From Brachyhypopomus gauderio (taxonomy: Eukaryota > Chordata > Actinopteri > Gymnotiformes > Hypopomidae), in the NCBI RefSeq assembly GCF_052324685.1, contig NC_135226.1:21027751-21091750 (forward strand): DNA of 64,000 nt. Direction: 5' to 3'. Below are positions 24,601 to 36,405 of this stretch, in pieces (positions within the stretch are counted from its first letter, which is position 1; each line of letters begins with the position of its first letter). The position numbers were made by a program, and so were the translations under genes. The notes under the pieces are model-generated. The model saw nothing but the letters and a program-made list of their open reading frames with translations. It was not told where the DNA came from and made no database searches.

Positions 24601-27600
24601 TAATGAATGGATGGACACAATTCATGATGTTAACAGAATGGACTCTGTGTCCTCCTCTCTTAACTTGCAAACAGACTCATTTAACCAGATCTGGGTAAAA
24701 TGGGTTGAGTACATCAAACTTATAATGTCAAATGTTTTTTGTTGAACTGAAGTGTGATGTGAAATGTATGTTTATGTGTATCTGCATATATGCAATCTGA
24801 AAAGATACTTCTGAAATAGTATAAAAGCTGTCTCCTAAACAGGAGCTGTCTCCTAAACAGGAGCTGTCTCCTAAACAGGAGCGGTCTCCTAAACAGGAGC
24901 TGTCTCCTAAACTTGGTCTTCATTTCTCTCTGTTTTCTCTCTTTTGTATACATTGAGGTTGCACTGATGAATTTCGTCAGTGTATTGTTATGACATTAAA
25001 GTGCCATTTACAAATAGACATATATATTTTAGACATATATATTTTATATAAACATATTTTTAAACATATGCTTTCGAGAATACAGCTCTCAGTCATTACT
25101 GATTTACCACAGTCTAACAATAATATGCATTATATAAGTTGCATTATTCTGTGCACCTGCATAGATTGGCAGACCACGCTCATGATGGCCGACTCCCCTG
25201 ATCTTGAATTGTCAAGGCACTGAAAGTTGAGCAGTCCGTCCAGCGATCTGTTTTCTTTGTTGCTTTTTTCTGGAGGCAACGCACTGAAGAACGAATGCGA
25301 CCTGTGTGAGGAGGAGAACAACAACCCCATTCTCAGCATTCAACTCTCACATGGCTGAAGTCTTCAAGGCTCCCCCAGTCTCTTCTGCTCAGAAGACCCA
25401 GGCGACGTGCTCTTCTGGATCCTGGAACTCACCCGTGGAAGACCCACGTGTCACACTCGTCTGCCTGACTAACGTAATTTTCAGGCAGCAGTCCAGACAG
25501 TCCCGTGCCCAGGGATGTGCCAAACACCCAGCCTTCACTGGTGCTCAGCTGCTCCAGGGGAGACGTGAAGACAAAGTCCCCCGCCACAAGCTCCAGCTCA
25601 TCGTCATTTTGAGGGACGTAGGGGTACATCACTCGCACAGTCTGGAGATCAGAGCACAGGAGTCATTAGACAAATAGAACCAGTTTTCTGCTCTAAATTG
25701 TCTTGGTCTAAATTGCAATGCCAATGGTGATTTGCAGCTGAACAGATTAGATTTAGGTTTAATTGTGCTGTTGGAAACCAGCGTGGAGCGATTAGCTACT
25801 CCTTGTAGAAAACTAAAGACAAAGTAAACTAAAACAAATTAAGAGACAGAAACCAGGCAGCTACCTCGTGATTTGAAAATCTAATGTCCCTGGAGAACAG
25901 AACAGCGAGCCAGTCACATCCAAGCTTGACTTCGATCCCTTTTGCCAGCTTCTCCAAGGTAGCCAAGTGGCTGCTGGGAAATTGGTAGGCTAGAGTCACA
26001 TGCAGCTGCTTCTTCTGAGGCTCCACGTGGATATCTACGAGACGCAGGGACATTTTTGTGACCTCACTTCTTTGTGGCCAGCGTGTAGTGATACGTGTTT
26101 GTGTCTCCCCCCCAGGTGGAAACCAGGAGTGGGGTCCAGGGGTCTCCAGGGGTGTTCTACCTGCTTTACTCATGGCTTCCGCAGCAAAGTCGGCGGCGAA
26201 TTTCTTCAGCGTCTCGGCCACCTGGTCCTCCACAAAGAGGCCGATGAAGTTGGCGGAGGTGTAGAGCTGGAGGGGCAGGCGGCTGGGGAAGAGACCTCTC
26301 CACTGGCTCACTGTAGACTGCAGAGCTCCACACAGAGCCTCCACCTTACTGTTTGCACACTGGACGGGAGGGAGAAGACACCTCAGAGCCTCAGACACAT
26401 TCGACCGGCTGAAGCTGTATCTTCAGCTAACTCAAATAAGGTCCCGGTCAGAGGTGGGCATTCCTGGTTCAGAAAGTAAAAGTCCTCACCAGGATTTTGC
26501 TCAGGCTTCCTGGATTGTGTTGATTCCACTAATTTTACCTGATTGCACTAATTAGAAAATCTAGCACGCTTGAGTAAAATACTGGTGTGGACTTTTACTT
26601 TCTGAACCTGGAATGCCCACCTCTGGTCCCGGTTGATGATTATTGCTTGAAACAGCACAACATAACCTAGAACCAAAACACAGGAACCTTTAAAGCATGT
26701 GATAACTTATGAAACACAAGGAGATTGGAGATTGTTTTTGGTTTAATGGTATTCAAACGGTGGAGGACGGTCCACATGCTTCCTGAGTAAAAGTGATAGA
26801 ACGGCACCGTTCTGAAGCTCACCACGAAGAACTGGCAGAGTGTGATATGGGGGAATATGTTGTGGGCTTTGTTCTTGCCGCACATCAGGCGTGACTGCTG
26901 CCAGAAGTGGGAGAGCTGGTTCTGAAGGGGCCCGCTGGGTCTCAGATACAGCACATACTCCCGGGGTAACGGGTCGTCCAGGAAGGGGTCGTCCACGTGG
27001 GAGAACAACCTGAAGGGGCAACAGACCACGTCCGGTCAGAATCACTGTCTGCTAGGCTGCTGATGCAGAACGTGGCGGAAATGTTTCTACGAGAGCAAAT
27101 AGAGTCAGTCGGTCTGTTGTGTGTGTTTTGTTTTGTTTGTTTTTTTATTATATAAAGCCGTAATGTTAAACAGTGTTCCTGTATGTCCGCAGCTCTAGCA
27201 CGGCTATGTGAACTCAAGTCCTTAGTAATAAGGATATGAGCTCACTCAAACCTGTCAAAACCAGAGGTGTCAATTCCAGGTTCAGAAAGTAAAAGTCCTC
27301 ACCAGGATTTTGCTCAGGCTTCCTGGATTGTGTTGGTTCCACTAATTTTACCTGGATTGCTAATTAGAAAATCTAGCAAGCTTGAGCAAAATCCTGGTGA
27401 GGAATTTTACTTTCTGAACCTGGAATTGACACGTCTGGTCAAAACATGAAGTATGCAACAGAGCTGTGGCCCTCCATGACTGGTATTTGACAAGTGATGT
27501 AATTCACAATATAGCCAGTAGGAGGCAGCAGAACATCACGGGAAGGGAACACATAATTTGGAAGTAGACGTTCCTAAACATCTGGTTAAATCAGGAGTGA

Positions 27601-30600
27601 TCAACTCTGGTCCTGGAGATCCATCACCCTTCATGATTAACTGGATCAGGTGGGTTTCAGGTGGAGCGTAATGGCGTTTTCAACGAAACCTTATAAATGG
27701 GAGTCTTACCAGTCACACGCAAGCTGTACACTCCTGCCTCCAGTAGAAACCAGGGCCGTCAGCCTGCAAGATGGAGGGATGGATGGTTAGACAATAGCAG
27801 AAACCACGGCAGATAAAAAAAAAAAACTTCTCATTTTAGACACCATCATGCTCTGTTGCTGATGAACTTATGGAGAGCTCTCATTCATCACCTTTTCTGT
27901 TAAACAGAAACAAATTTATTCTGAAGACGTCTTCATTCGCGTGGAGTCGCCATATTGCTGTTTTCCACTACTCGTACTACAGCACTCTGACATTCGCCCC
28001 TCGATAAACAAGCTACATGAAGAACGAGAGAGAAGAACATGACGACGTTCCCTGGGTACCGTTGAACGCTGGCAGCTCATGCCGCACACGGTGCACCCTG
28101 GGAGAGGCTGCCGCTTGAGCTAACTACAACCGAGTGGGTGTAGCAGAAACTCTGTGTTCCAGGGTGCACTGCACATTTAAGGCAAGCAGTTATTTCTGCT
28201 GATACATGGCACATTAAGATTTTCAGTACCAAAATAGAGTTCTGAGAAAGACAGGGACACACGCGATTGGTGCAACACCTCTCTGACTCTTTCATAAGAG
28301 CTCGCGGAGACGGTTGGGCTGTGTGGGGAAGGGTCTTCCTTCCTCTCATACGCCCCCTCGTGAGATTTAGTCGAGATCTTGTATGATGGATAAGATGCCT
28401 TTGTAAATGTTTTTTATTAACATTTGCGTTTCGTGGTGTTGGTGTTTGTCTTTCCACCATGACATTCAGTTGCCTCAGAAGCAGTTCAGATGGCATCAAG
28501 TCATGCTCTGTGGTGTTTCAACCGGGCCCTGACAGCACAACAAGCTGCTCTATGATCTGAGCTCATCGGCTGTGTGTTCTCCTTCAACTGTGTGCCAGAA
28601 TGAAGCCATTTCCATAGATATCCATATAAAAAAAAGACCTGAACCAAAGCACTCACGGGTGCCACGAGCTTCATTTGTGAGCTCCTCCGCAGATAATATG
28701 AGTTTGGTGTTCACGCTGAGATGAAGGTCTTGTGCTCCCCTCCCGCCTCTCCACCATCTGCCTGAAGAGCCCCGTGTCCAAGAAGAGCTCGTTTGGCATA
28801 AGGGAGAGATCTCAGCTAGAAAAGCAGCCTGCACTCAGGAGAACCTTGGTCAACGAAGACCTCCGCGTATTTGCCTGCTTTTATTTAAACAGTGTCACCC
28901 TCTCCTTCCTCGATCACACTGTAATGAGCCTCATCAATACTGCGGCCTGAAGACCTCCAGGAGGGACGTATTTTACAGTGAGGCTGGGCTGTGGCCTCCA
29001 ACATGGAACTTGCTCAGTAATACCGTAATAAGCGAGGAGCGATTAGTCATGTGAAAGTGGGACTTCAATAACCAAACAAACGGTTAAAAGCTCTGCAGCA
29101 TTTTCATGCGCCTTCTGGCCTATTTCTCTGCCGTTTTGTTGTTTTCTGTGTTGTTTGAGGGCTCACTGCGCTCCGTGGTGTTGAACACAACTGCTTCAGT
29201 TTGCAGAAACGGAGAATGTTGTGAGAGCAGATATGTTTGCTGCTAACAGTCGTCTTCAAATCACCAGGGTGAATCTGACCTTTCGTCAGTTAGCACTAGG
29301 CTAACCACAGCTTCAGTGCGTTAAGGCCACAGGTTGGTGTCACAGGTGTCAGAAGATCCCTCTCACATCGCCTTTATTAAGCAGCACTGCTGAAGCGAAA
29401 CACCACGTTTCAATAGGACTTCCCCTTACACACGGCTACCGCCTCTGAAACAATGTCCGAACCCAAGACTACAGTTTCTCTGTAAGCAACGATCAGTCAG
29501 GAGACTTAAAAACCAATGACGACAAGACACTGTATGCTCTCCGACCACCGTCCACCTGAACGTCTGACAAAGTTCTGACCAAGAGTAACTGCTGACAGTG
29601 TCATGTGACCGTGGTGACATACACGGTGTTGCTCCGTTCATGAAGGCCTGTATAAAACACGCAAGTGTCTACATAAGCAGATCACTGGTGACGAAGTGTG
29701 AATCACCAGTTCCTTATGTTAGATCTGCAGTGAGAGTCACACTCGGTTACAAGCACACATTTCCTTTCACAAAGCCGTAAACCAACAAGTGAGTAATTAT
29801 TATACGTTGACTAACTTCCGCCAAGGTTGATCAGGCAACAAACTTAATCTGCCTAATATCTCTTGACTATAATTATGCTCGAGTTGACCATAGACCACTG
29901 ATACAGTCCACATTTCCTGTTAGCTCAAGAGAATTACCTGCTGTGGGGACTCTAAATGCACACTGCACAAGTAAATACTGTAAAACGGGTCCTAGTTATC
30001 TTGCTACCGAGGACCATAGTTATGTTTCTTTCCATCTGACACTATAAAAGATGTGAAACTACAAGTGTATTGAGAATATGAAATTACTGTAAATGCCCCC
30101 TTCATCATTACAATTCACCAGAAAATCAAAGATGTTTTAAATCACATTATTAATACAAAATTCATGTCCTATTTAATTCTTTTCATCCATTCCACCAACG
30201 AGGGTGTGGAAAGAACACCTGAACATCTTAAGATGAAGTTTCCAATCGTTCTTTGTTATTTTAGGTTGAAGTGGAACAAATTTGATGTCGGTGACAGAAT
30301 TTAGTAGAAAGGCTGACACTATGGAAAATCTATGATCACTTAACATTGTGCTTCAAATGTTTACCAATATGGAATAAAGTATAACTTACTAGTGAATCAC
30401 ACAAAGCATTTCTAGTTATACATGAAATGAAAACCCTGAGATAAATTCATTCTATTTAAGACTGCTCCATTCAGTTGTCCGATCTTCTTCTAATCACCAC
30501 CACAACAAATTAATAAAGTGTTGGGCACTCAGGCCAATGGTATAAATGAATGGATGTTCTTGTTTTTATAGAGTTCACTACATATGCAACCCAGTTAAAG

Positions 30601-33255
30601 TGCTGGACGGGTAGACCATTGTTTTCTGCAAATGTGGTTTTGTGTCCCAGTATGAGATGGTATTAAGGTTTTGCCAAACTTTTAACACCTTTAACAGCCA
30701 CGTTTTACAGGGATATAAGATCCTACAAATGATTTCTCACACACGGTTGTCTGAAAGTGAATGATACCTTCACCCAGACCGATTCTTTGATCGTGGAAGT
30801 GTGTTTAACGCTGAAAAAGATGCTGAATGTCAAACTATGAATATGGTGCTTGTCAGCACAACGTTTAGATACTACTGAACACAGAAGTCGTGCCTGCATG
30901 AGCATGGCCTGAAGTCTCACTCGCATCGGCACCGTCAGCAGCTCAACACCGTTCGTTTGCATTTAGGCGGCACTGAATGGGAGCTCCACCAGAACTGCCC
31001 GAGGCCAGTGGTACAGATGGAGGCTACACCCACTGTGCATCAATCAGTCTGCTTTACCTCCACCTGCAAGCCCCATGACAGCCTCGCCGTGCAGATGGAC
31101 ACCACGCTGCGCATGCAGGCGCCACCGCAGTTTGTCTCAGCACGCCAGACTCCTTTTAACCACAAGCTGCTTATGACGAGCTGGCTGAGTTACTGTAGTT
31201 TTGCTTGGGCTTTATATGCCGATATCACTTCGAAAGGGCTCATTACTGGCATATTACACATTACTGAGATTTATCCAAGTGAACAGGATCATCGCTAATG
31301 TCAGTCTTCATTTTTCCAGATCGTTCACTAGCACTGACACGACGTCACGAGCCCAGCATTCATGTTGAACAGGACCAGCGTCCCCGTGAAGCCGAGTCCT
31401 CTGTCTCTGTCCTCCCAGCCCATCCCAGCCGTCTGCTCCGCACAGAGACACACACACCTTGTCCCTGCTGCCGTGCGGGGAAAACCCCACGGCCACGCCC
31501 CCCCCGCCCGCATCCTCACACTTCCTGTCTGCAGCCACGCCCTAAGACACTGCTCTGAGATCAGGGAACGAGCATGAGAAACAGCATTCAACAGTGAAAC
31601 GGATGTTCAATATTGAACATCCTAGTCATGACAGATGTGGTAGTGTTTTAATAAAATAATCATATTATTTCTGTTTATTTGGTATAGTTTTAATAAAATG
31701 TCTGGACATAAAGATGACAGATCTCTATACAGCTTCTGCAACACAAGAAACTGCAATATACTGTACACCACCCAATACTTTTTTGCTATTCATCTAGGCA
31801 GCAAATATTACCTCCACATTATAATACTATATAACACAATTTTGTAGTAGTAAAGTAAAACATTAAAGTCACATAACTGAACAAGAATTTCTCCAGTTTA
31901 TTTTACTCAAGCTGATTGATGACTTGTGAGATTAGAAGAATAAGATCAGGTGTTTCTGCTTCACTGGGAAACATGATAACCACTTCAAACACACTGAAAC
32001 ACAGTTAAGATATAGTACTGACTGGGGGAAGAACCGGACCACATCATAACTGAAACCTTCTCAGTTCATGTAGACGGAAAATGAACAAATAGGAGAAAAG
32101 ACAAAACTGGCAGCTGGGAACAGTTACTGTGAGAGCGTTTGTCTGCCTGGTACAATATAAGGTTTGAGGAGGTTACAGCATGAACTCTTGGCAAAGCCGG
32201 GTAACAAATGAAACAGGTGATATGGAATAACATCTGGATAACGGCACGCTATACCCACAAATCAATTATTGGGTAAAGTTACGAAGTTAGTTAAAGTTCA
32301 CGAAGGAGATCACCCATTGCGTACTAACCTGAAAGACGGAGTGTGACAAAAGTGACTCTGCACTAGTGCACTTGGCCATGTGCACCATGTGTCACTCCTC
32401 ACATCTCCGAACACAGAGTTATTATGCCAGAGCCTCAAACGCTAACGCAGACCCATCAAACGCAAACAAAAGCCATATTATGCCCGCGGGCTTCCTCCAT
32501 ATGTGTGAGAGTAATGTACTATAAGGGCAACATGCAGGGACACACACAGATCTGTGTGTGGTACCTTCATATCTATGTGCAGTTCTGATTTTAACGACTG
32601 CACTTCAAGGCCAGAAACCACTTCCAAGCAATTTATGAAGACGGCACCATAAAAGTGCAATACATGCACAACAAACCTCACTAAATTATTCAGCAATCAC
32701 TTCAGTTATGAGTAATGACTATATTCATACACTATATACATATTGTACAATAAAATAGAATTTTCTGTGGACTCTACCTAATTATAATTCCATTTGAAAT
32801 ATGTTAATTGAACGGTTTATTTAAAATTCTGCTTTGGGGGCAGGATTTATACTGCTCCACTTTTTGTTGGGTAAATGCATATCCATATACTTGCTAGCAG
32901 CAAACAGAAACCTCTGGCAATATTAGAAATATATTAGAAAAGCAAAAGGACCCAATATGAAGATTTATATACAGAAAACATCTGCAGTCCGTCAAGAGGG
33001 GGAAACCCTACTTTGGTAATGTTGCTATTAAAATCAACATCCTCTCCAATATGTGGTTAAATACAACCACATGAGGTCAATAATTAAAAGGCGACGAGCC
33101 CTAGTTCTGGTCCAAAAGCCCGGCCAGCAGGTTGTCCAGACACGGCTCCCCAAACGCGTGGCTCTCCGGCACGGGGACAGAGAGCTGCAGGGACGTCCCC
33201 CCTCTAGCTGGCACAGACACGACACACACAGACGGTGGACTCACTGCTGCGTGAG

Positions 33256-33295
<40 letters not shown>

Positions 33296-35548
33296 AGCTC
33301 TCAGACAGACGCGCCCAGCCGCACGCCGACGGAGGCTTCGTGTTGATGGCAGAGAGTGGGAAGAACAGCCTGCGTGTTTTAACCAGCGTGTCGGTTCGTC
33401 CGTGCCCTCTGCAGCACCGCAAGGCGGGCCCAGCTGCACGGGGGAGGGTGTGGTTCTGGTTCTACTCTGGAGCGCACACGCCACCGGCCCAAGTGCGGCC
33501 CGGCAGAAGAACAGCAGCTGGGTCTGCCACGCACGGTACCTGGTCACCAGGGACTGTCCGGGGGGAGGAGGGGGGCGAGGACCCCACAGCTGGCATAGTG
33601 AAACCATCGCACCTGTGAGCTCAATCCTCCAGCAGGGTGCGAGGGGAAAACCTCGGGCTCGCGTCTGCACGGATGGCGCCCTCACAACCCCTCCACTCAG
33701 AGTGGGAGACGAGTGGTCTGGTGTCTCCGTCAAATCGGACCCGAGCAAGCACAACATACCATCTTTGGTGATGCCTGCATCTCACTGATGTAGGAAGTGG
33801 GCAGCTCGGACCCGACATGAAACCACAATGACACAGCCTGACTGTGATGCAAGTTTTTTGCAGGAAAATGGTTCATATTATCTGCAGTAAACCCCTTGAA
33901 GTGAAATACAACAGCCACCTGGTTTGGAAGGGCACTGCATTTAGATAAGTTAGGTTAAACCTTAACGATAGCTAAACAATAACTAAAGCTCAAATAAATG
34001 CAGTAATGACATTGTGGAGGAAGCGCTGGCTAATGAGGAGGGAACCTGCTAAATTAACAGCAGTTATCAAGGTCAGTGCAAAGCATGTAAAGTATTTGTA
34101 GACACATCTGACATGAGAGAAATGGGGCAATTAAAAAAAATAAACAAATACACAAACAAGTAAACATAAAAGCAACAAGAAAATAAAGCAGAGGTCCTCT
34201 ATCTGGACTATAATGGCAGGTGTGTCTCCTGCTCACACACTGTTTATTGATAGGTTCACCTACAAAAAAAAAGTTACAACTCCCCCCCAAAACACAATAA
34301 AAGTTAAATATGAAGGCGCGATCCCCCTGAAGGGAGTGGCGGGCAGGCAGGTCCTCCCTGACTAAAACAAAGAGTTGCAGATTTAGAAACAGCTGTTTGT
34401 CTGTAGGTTTCCTCCCACGACACTTGTGCCGAAGACCGAAAGACGGCACCTTGTGACATAACAGATCAGCCATGCAGTGATGAGCACAGATGCTCTCTGT
34501 CTACATGTAGCACTCATTTATGACCTACAACAATAGTTCCACATTAAAGAACCAGAGACAGTCCTCCAGGAGTCTCTCATTAGTCGTGGAATTATTTCAT
34601 TTCACCCCATCTAGGCAAGTGACACAGTTCTGAAACGACCCTTCCGAAGAAATCAGGTCATTTTTCATTTCAATCAACGGAAAAATTAAATAGGTCATCA
34701 CTTCCAAGTGGGAGACGGTGGAAAGTGTGGTGAGGGGTATTAATAACTCCCCGTGTCAACACGTGGAAGGCACAAGCCAGCAAATGCGAGAAATTAGTTT
34801 GTAGCTCCCCCCCCCCCCCCACAGTCAGGGTTGGTTGGGAATACCGGCCCAACCCGGCCCGGCCCATGTGAGCTGTGGAGTGGACCAACAGCTGGGCTGG
34901 GGGAGCCTGGAGTCTCATCACCACAGAAGCACATGAGGCTGGGAGACTGATGTTCATGTGTGCTATTTTGCTCCTATGAGCAGAGGAAAACTGTGTAAAA
35001 TAAAGGTTTGTGAGGCAACAGAAGAAAATGTTACCAAAAAAACCGTAAACAAACAAACAAACTTAAAGACAAACAAACAAACAAAGCCACCAGTCAAGCA
35101 GCGAGATCAACACACCTGCTCTAAATATTTACAATAGGCTGTCAGCCACAAACTTTTCACTTAAATTGCTGAACTTGCAAATGGACGTGAAATGAAATAG
35201 ACTTTTCCCGTTTACGAAGAAAAACGACAAAAGCTCCAAGAGTAACTTAGTTTTAAAATAAAGTGACACACCAGACCGTTTCTAAACGTGTTATCGACCA
35301 GATCTAATAAGTCGCCCAATGTTCGTATTAACCTATAAAACTATTTGCCGGTACTGAAGGTAAAAGCCCAGTCGGACCTGGACCGTTCGGTTATGGTGTT
35401 TTGATCGTGGAGACACTCACGCTCTGTTGTGGGGGAAGCCCATGGACAGCAGCACCTCCAGATGTGACCCATGTTTGACGGTGCTGGCTCGGTGCTGTCG
35501 GAACCGTCGCGGGATTATCTTGGAATAAAGATCTTCTTTGGCGGCCAT
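21670..35548 (-). CDS. ubash3b: ubash3b: UBA/SH3 tyrosine phosphatase (Sts-1/TULA-2), 14 exons, complete
   Basis: Cytosolic histidine-type phosphatase that dephosphorylates Syk/ZAP-70-type kinases and binds ubiquitin and Cbl (family knowledge). Coding exons, 5' to 3': 35421-35548, 27710-27763, 26823-27009, 26161-26359, 25865-26034, 25433-25641, 25157-25301, 22965-23079, 22756-22878, 22568-22660, 22316-22460, 22102-22208, 21901-22010, 21670-21804. They sum to 1920 nt and 639 residues (human 649), all GT-AG with consistent phases. Order: UBA (exons 1-3, LLSMGFPHNRA), a 2H-phosphoesterase-like region (HITLCQFF, about 75-240), SH3 (about 247-315, ALYDY-like YPYVPQNDDELEL), then the phosphatase domain from about 370 with VCRHGERMD (R381, H382) and VVGHASSLEAC (H567). 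Start: the ATG opens MAAKEDLYSK, as in UBASH3B. The C-terminal domain (FEWTKWLSGSSLPAWIPP) resembles UBASH3B, not UBASH3A. Which teleost duplicate (a or b) is unclear. Intron 1 is 7.7 kb. Confidence 0.95.
23495..23545 (+). mobile_element. Retroposon 3' tail fragment
   Basis: Contains GTATGAAAGGTGCTATACAAATAAAG, of the type GAAAGGYGCTATAYAAATAA that ends several fish LINE/SINE families. A near-identical string occurs at about 63220-63250 and a diverged one at 41170-41195. It lies in an ubash3b intron, antisense to the gene. Confidence 0.5.
23724..24304. repeat. Satellite-like (CACACCACTCTACACTA)n array
   Basis: About 580 bases of irregular tandem units built from ACTAC, ACAC and CACTCT words. 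It creates long Thr/His/Leu-rich open frames that are not genes. It sits in ubash3b intron 7, immediately before a degenerate LINE 3' end. Confidence 0.95.
24310..24730 (+). mobile_element. Degenerate L1/Tx1-like LINE ORF2 3' end
   Basis: Translated in shifting plus frames, the stretch yields FWKELHSILGDVFGQATP, then LVTGKK, then WLNPDIVNEWMD, VNRM, and IWVKWVEYIKL before a stop. Order and wording match the C-terminal end of fish L1-like reverse transcriptases (a Cys/His-like segment, FW..., then WM...YRME...W..W..Y). Frameshifts and stops show that it is dead. It is antisense in ubash3b intron 7. Confidence 0.55.
24826..24912. repeat. 18-bp tandem repeat, 5 copies
   Basis: Five nearly perfect units of GAGCTGTCTCCTAAACAG, with one CTG to CGG change. 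It is in ubash3b intron 7, downstream of the LINE fragment. Confidence 0.92.
26441..26633. mobile_element. Palindromic hAT MITE, copy 1, in ubash3b intron 3
   Basis: A 177-bp element (26449-26625) starts CAGAGGTGGGCATTCC and ends with the exact complement, GGAATGCCCACCTCTG. It is flanked by perfect 8-bp duplications GTCCCGGT at 26441-26448 and 26626-26633. Much of its length is inverted repeat (GGTTCAGAAAGTAAAAGTCC against its complement), so a single strand folds into one hairpin. There is no coding capacity. Confidence 0.88.
27254..27445. mobile_element. Palindromic hAT MITE, copy 2, in ubash3b intron 2
   Basis: A 176-bp element (27262-27437), same family as 26441-26633, from CAGAGGTGTCAATTCC to its near-complement GGAATTGACACGTCTG. 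Perfect 8-bp duplications GTCAAAAC flank it at 27254-27261 and 27438-27445. The target differs from that of copy 1, so the two are independent insertions. Confidence 0.88.
27594..27665. mobile_element. Possible hAT-like MITE fragment
   Basis: Contains AGTGATCAACTCTGGTCCTG and GGATCAGGTGGGTTTCAG, wording typical of widespread fish hAT MITEs that begin CAGGGGTG...CTCAGGTCCTGGAG. No complete ends or target duplication were recognised. Confidence 0.35.
27764..35420. other. ubash3b intron 1: no nested gene seen
   Basis: A 7.7-kb intron. It contains a GC-richer block at about 33100-33760 with an embedded (AC)n at 33257-33295, a poly-C run near 34808-34820 and (CAAA)n near 35049-35090. Several open frames of up to 218 residues exist, but none shows a recognisable domain, and the longest runs through the AC repeat. 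First introns of this gene type often hold enhancers, but no specific element is claimed. Confidence 0.55.
33257..33295. repeat. (AC)n microsatellite
   Basis: About 39 bases of AC dinucleotide in ubash3b intron 1. Confidence 0.95.
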
Positions 35549-35770
35549 ACTTTACAGACCCATGAAGGACACGCGTCTCCGACGAGGGAACCGCGCACAC
35601 GGACAGACGCGCGTGAAATATCCGATTATTGCAAGTCGCACGTGACCGCGTTCCCTCCCAGGCGCTGCGGCGAGGGCGCGCGTCACGCGTGCGTTTGAAC
35701 GGCGCTCCACGCGCGAGCGCAGGACCCGGGCAGCGCGAGCGCGAGAGCGTGTACCTCTCGGGCGGCACCA
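35549..35770 (-). promoter_or_regulatory. CpG-rich promoter and 5' UTR of ubash3b
   Basis: Immediately upstream of the ubash3b ATG, CpG dinucleotides become frequent (GGGCGCGCGTCACGCGTGCG, CACGCGCGAGCGC), whereas flanking DNA is CpG-poor. This is the expected picture for a CpG-island promoter. No TATA box is evident. The gkup stop codon lies about 860 bases upstream, so the promoter fits between the two genes. Confidence 0.55.
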
Positions 35771-36405
35771 CAGAAGTTTGGATTGAGGACTTTAATCTTC
35801 CAAGCGTGGCACACAGAGGATGCAGTATTTGTAATGAGTTGTTTTGGTCTAATAAAAAGACGTGGGTTTAAAATATGGCTCTATGATCAACTCAGTATGT
35901 GCAGGAGAACTGAAGTTAGAATAGAAAATCTACCATGGTTTGTTTAGCATGATATAAAAGATACAGTGTATGTCGTATTAAGATTATCTTTTAATTAAGA
36001 TGCAATTCGTAACTCACACGTTTAGAAATGACACGGGTTGGTCGGTACAAAACTGCTAAAATGCGCATGGCTGTTTTCACATAGAAAGAAAAAAAAACAC
36101 CAACAAACATTTAAGTTCTGCGTCTTGGTCTATAAATGTACTACAACAAAGGGGCAGGAAGGGTGTACAATGCTCGCATTGATAGCTTTAACTAGTCTAT
36201 TGTTTCTGCTGCCTGAGACACTGCAGCACAAAGTCAATGCTGCAAAACACACTAGCATACCAGTCCACACATGTAGCAGTGACAATGACCTCCTGTACTG
36301 CTAATATACATCATCTCTGTCGAGCTCTGGGACCAACATATCCGCTTACATGTTCTAGGTACAGGAAAATATCTCATCGTGTATTACATCAGGTCAACGG
36401 GGGGA

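Noticed and set aside
28077-28834. Two minus-strand frames of 94 and 140 residues in ubash3b intron 1
   Set aside because: No recognisable domain and no splice connection to ubash3b exons in a fitting phase.
33101-33757. 218-residue minus-strand frame in ubash3b intron 1
   Set aside because: GC-rich, passes through an AC repeat as Val-Cys runs, no family similarity, inside an intron of a complete gene.
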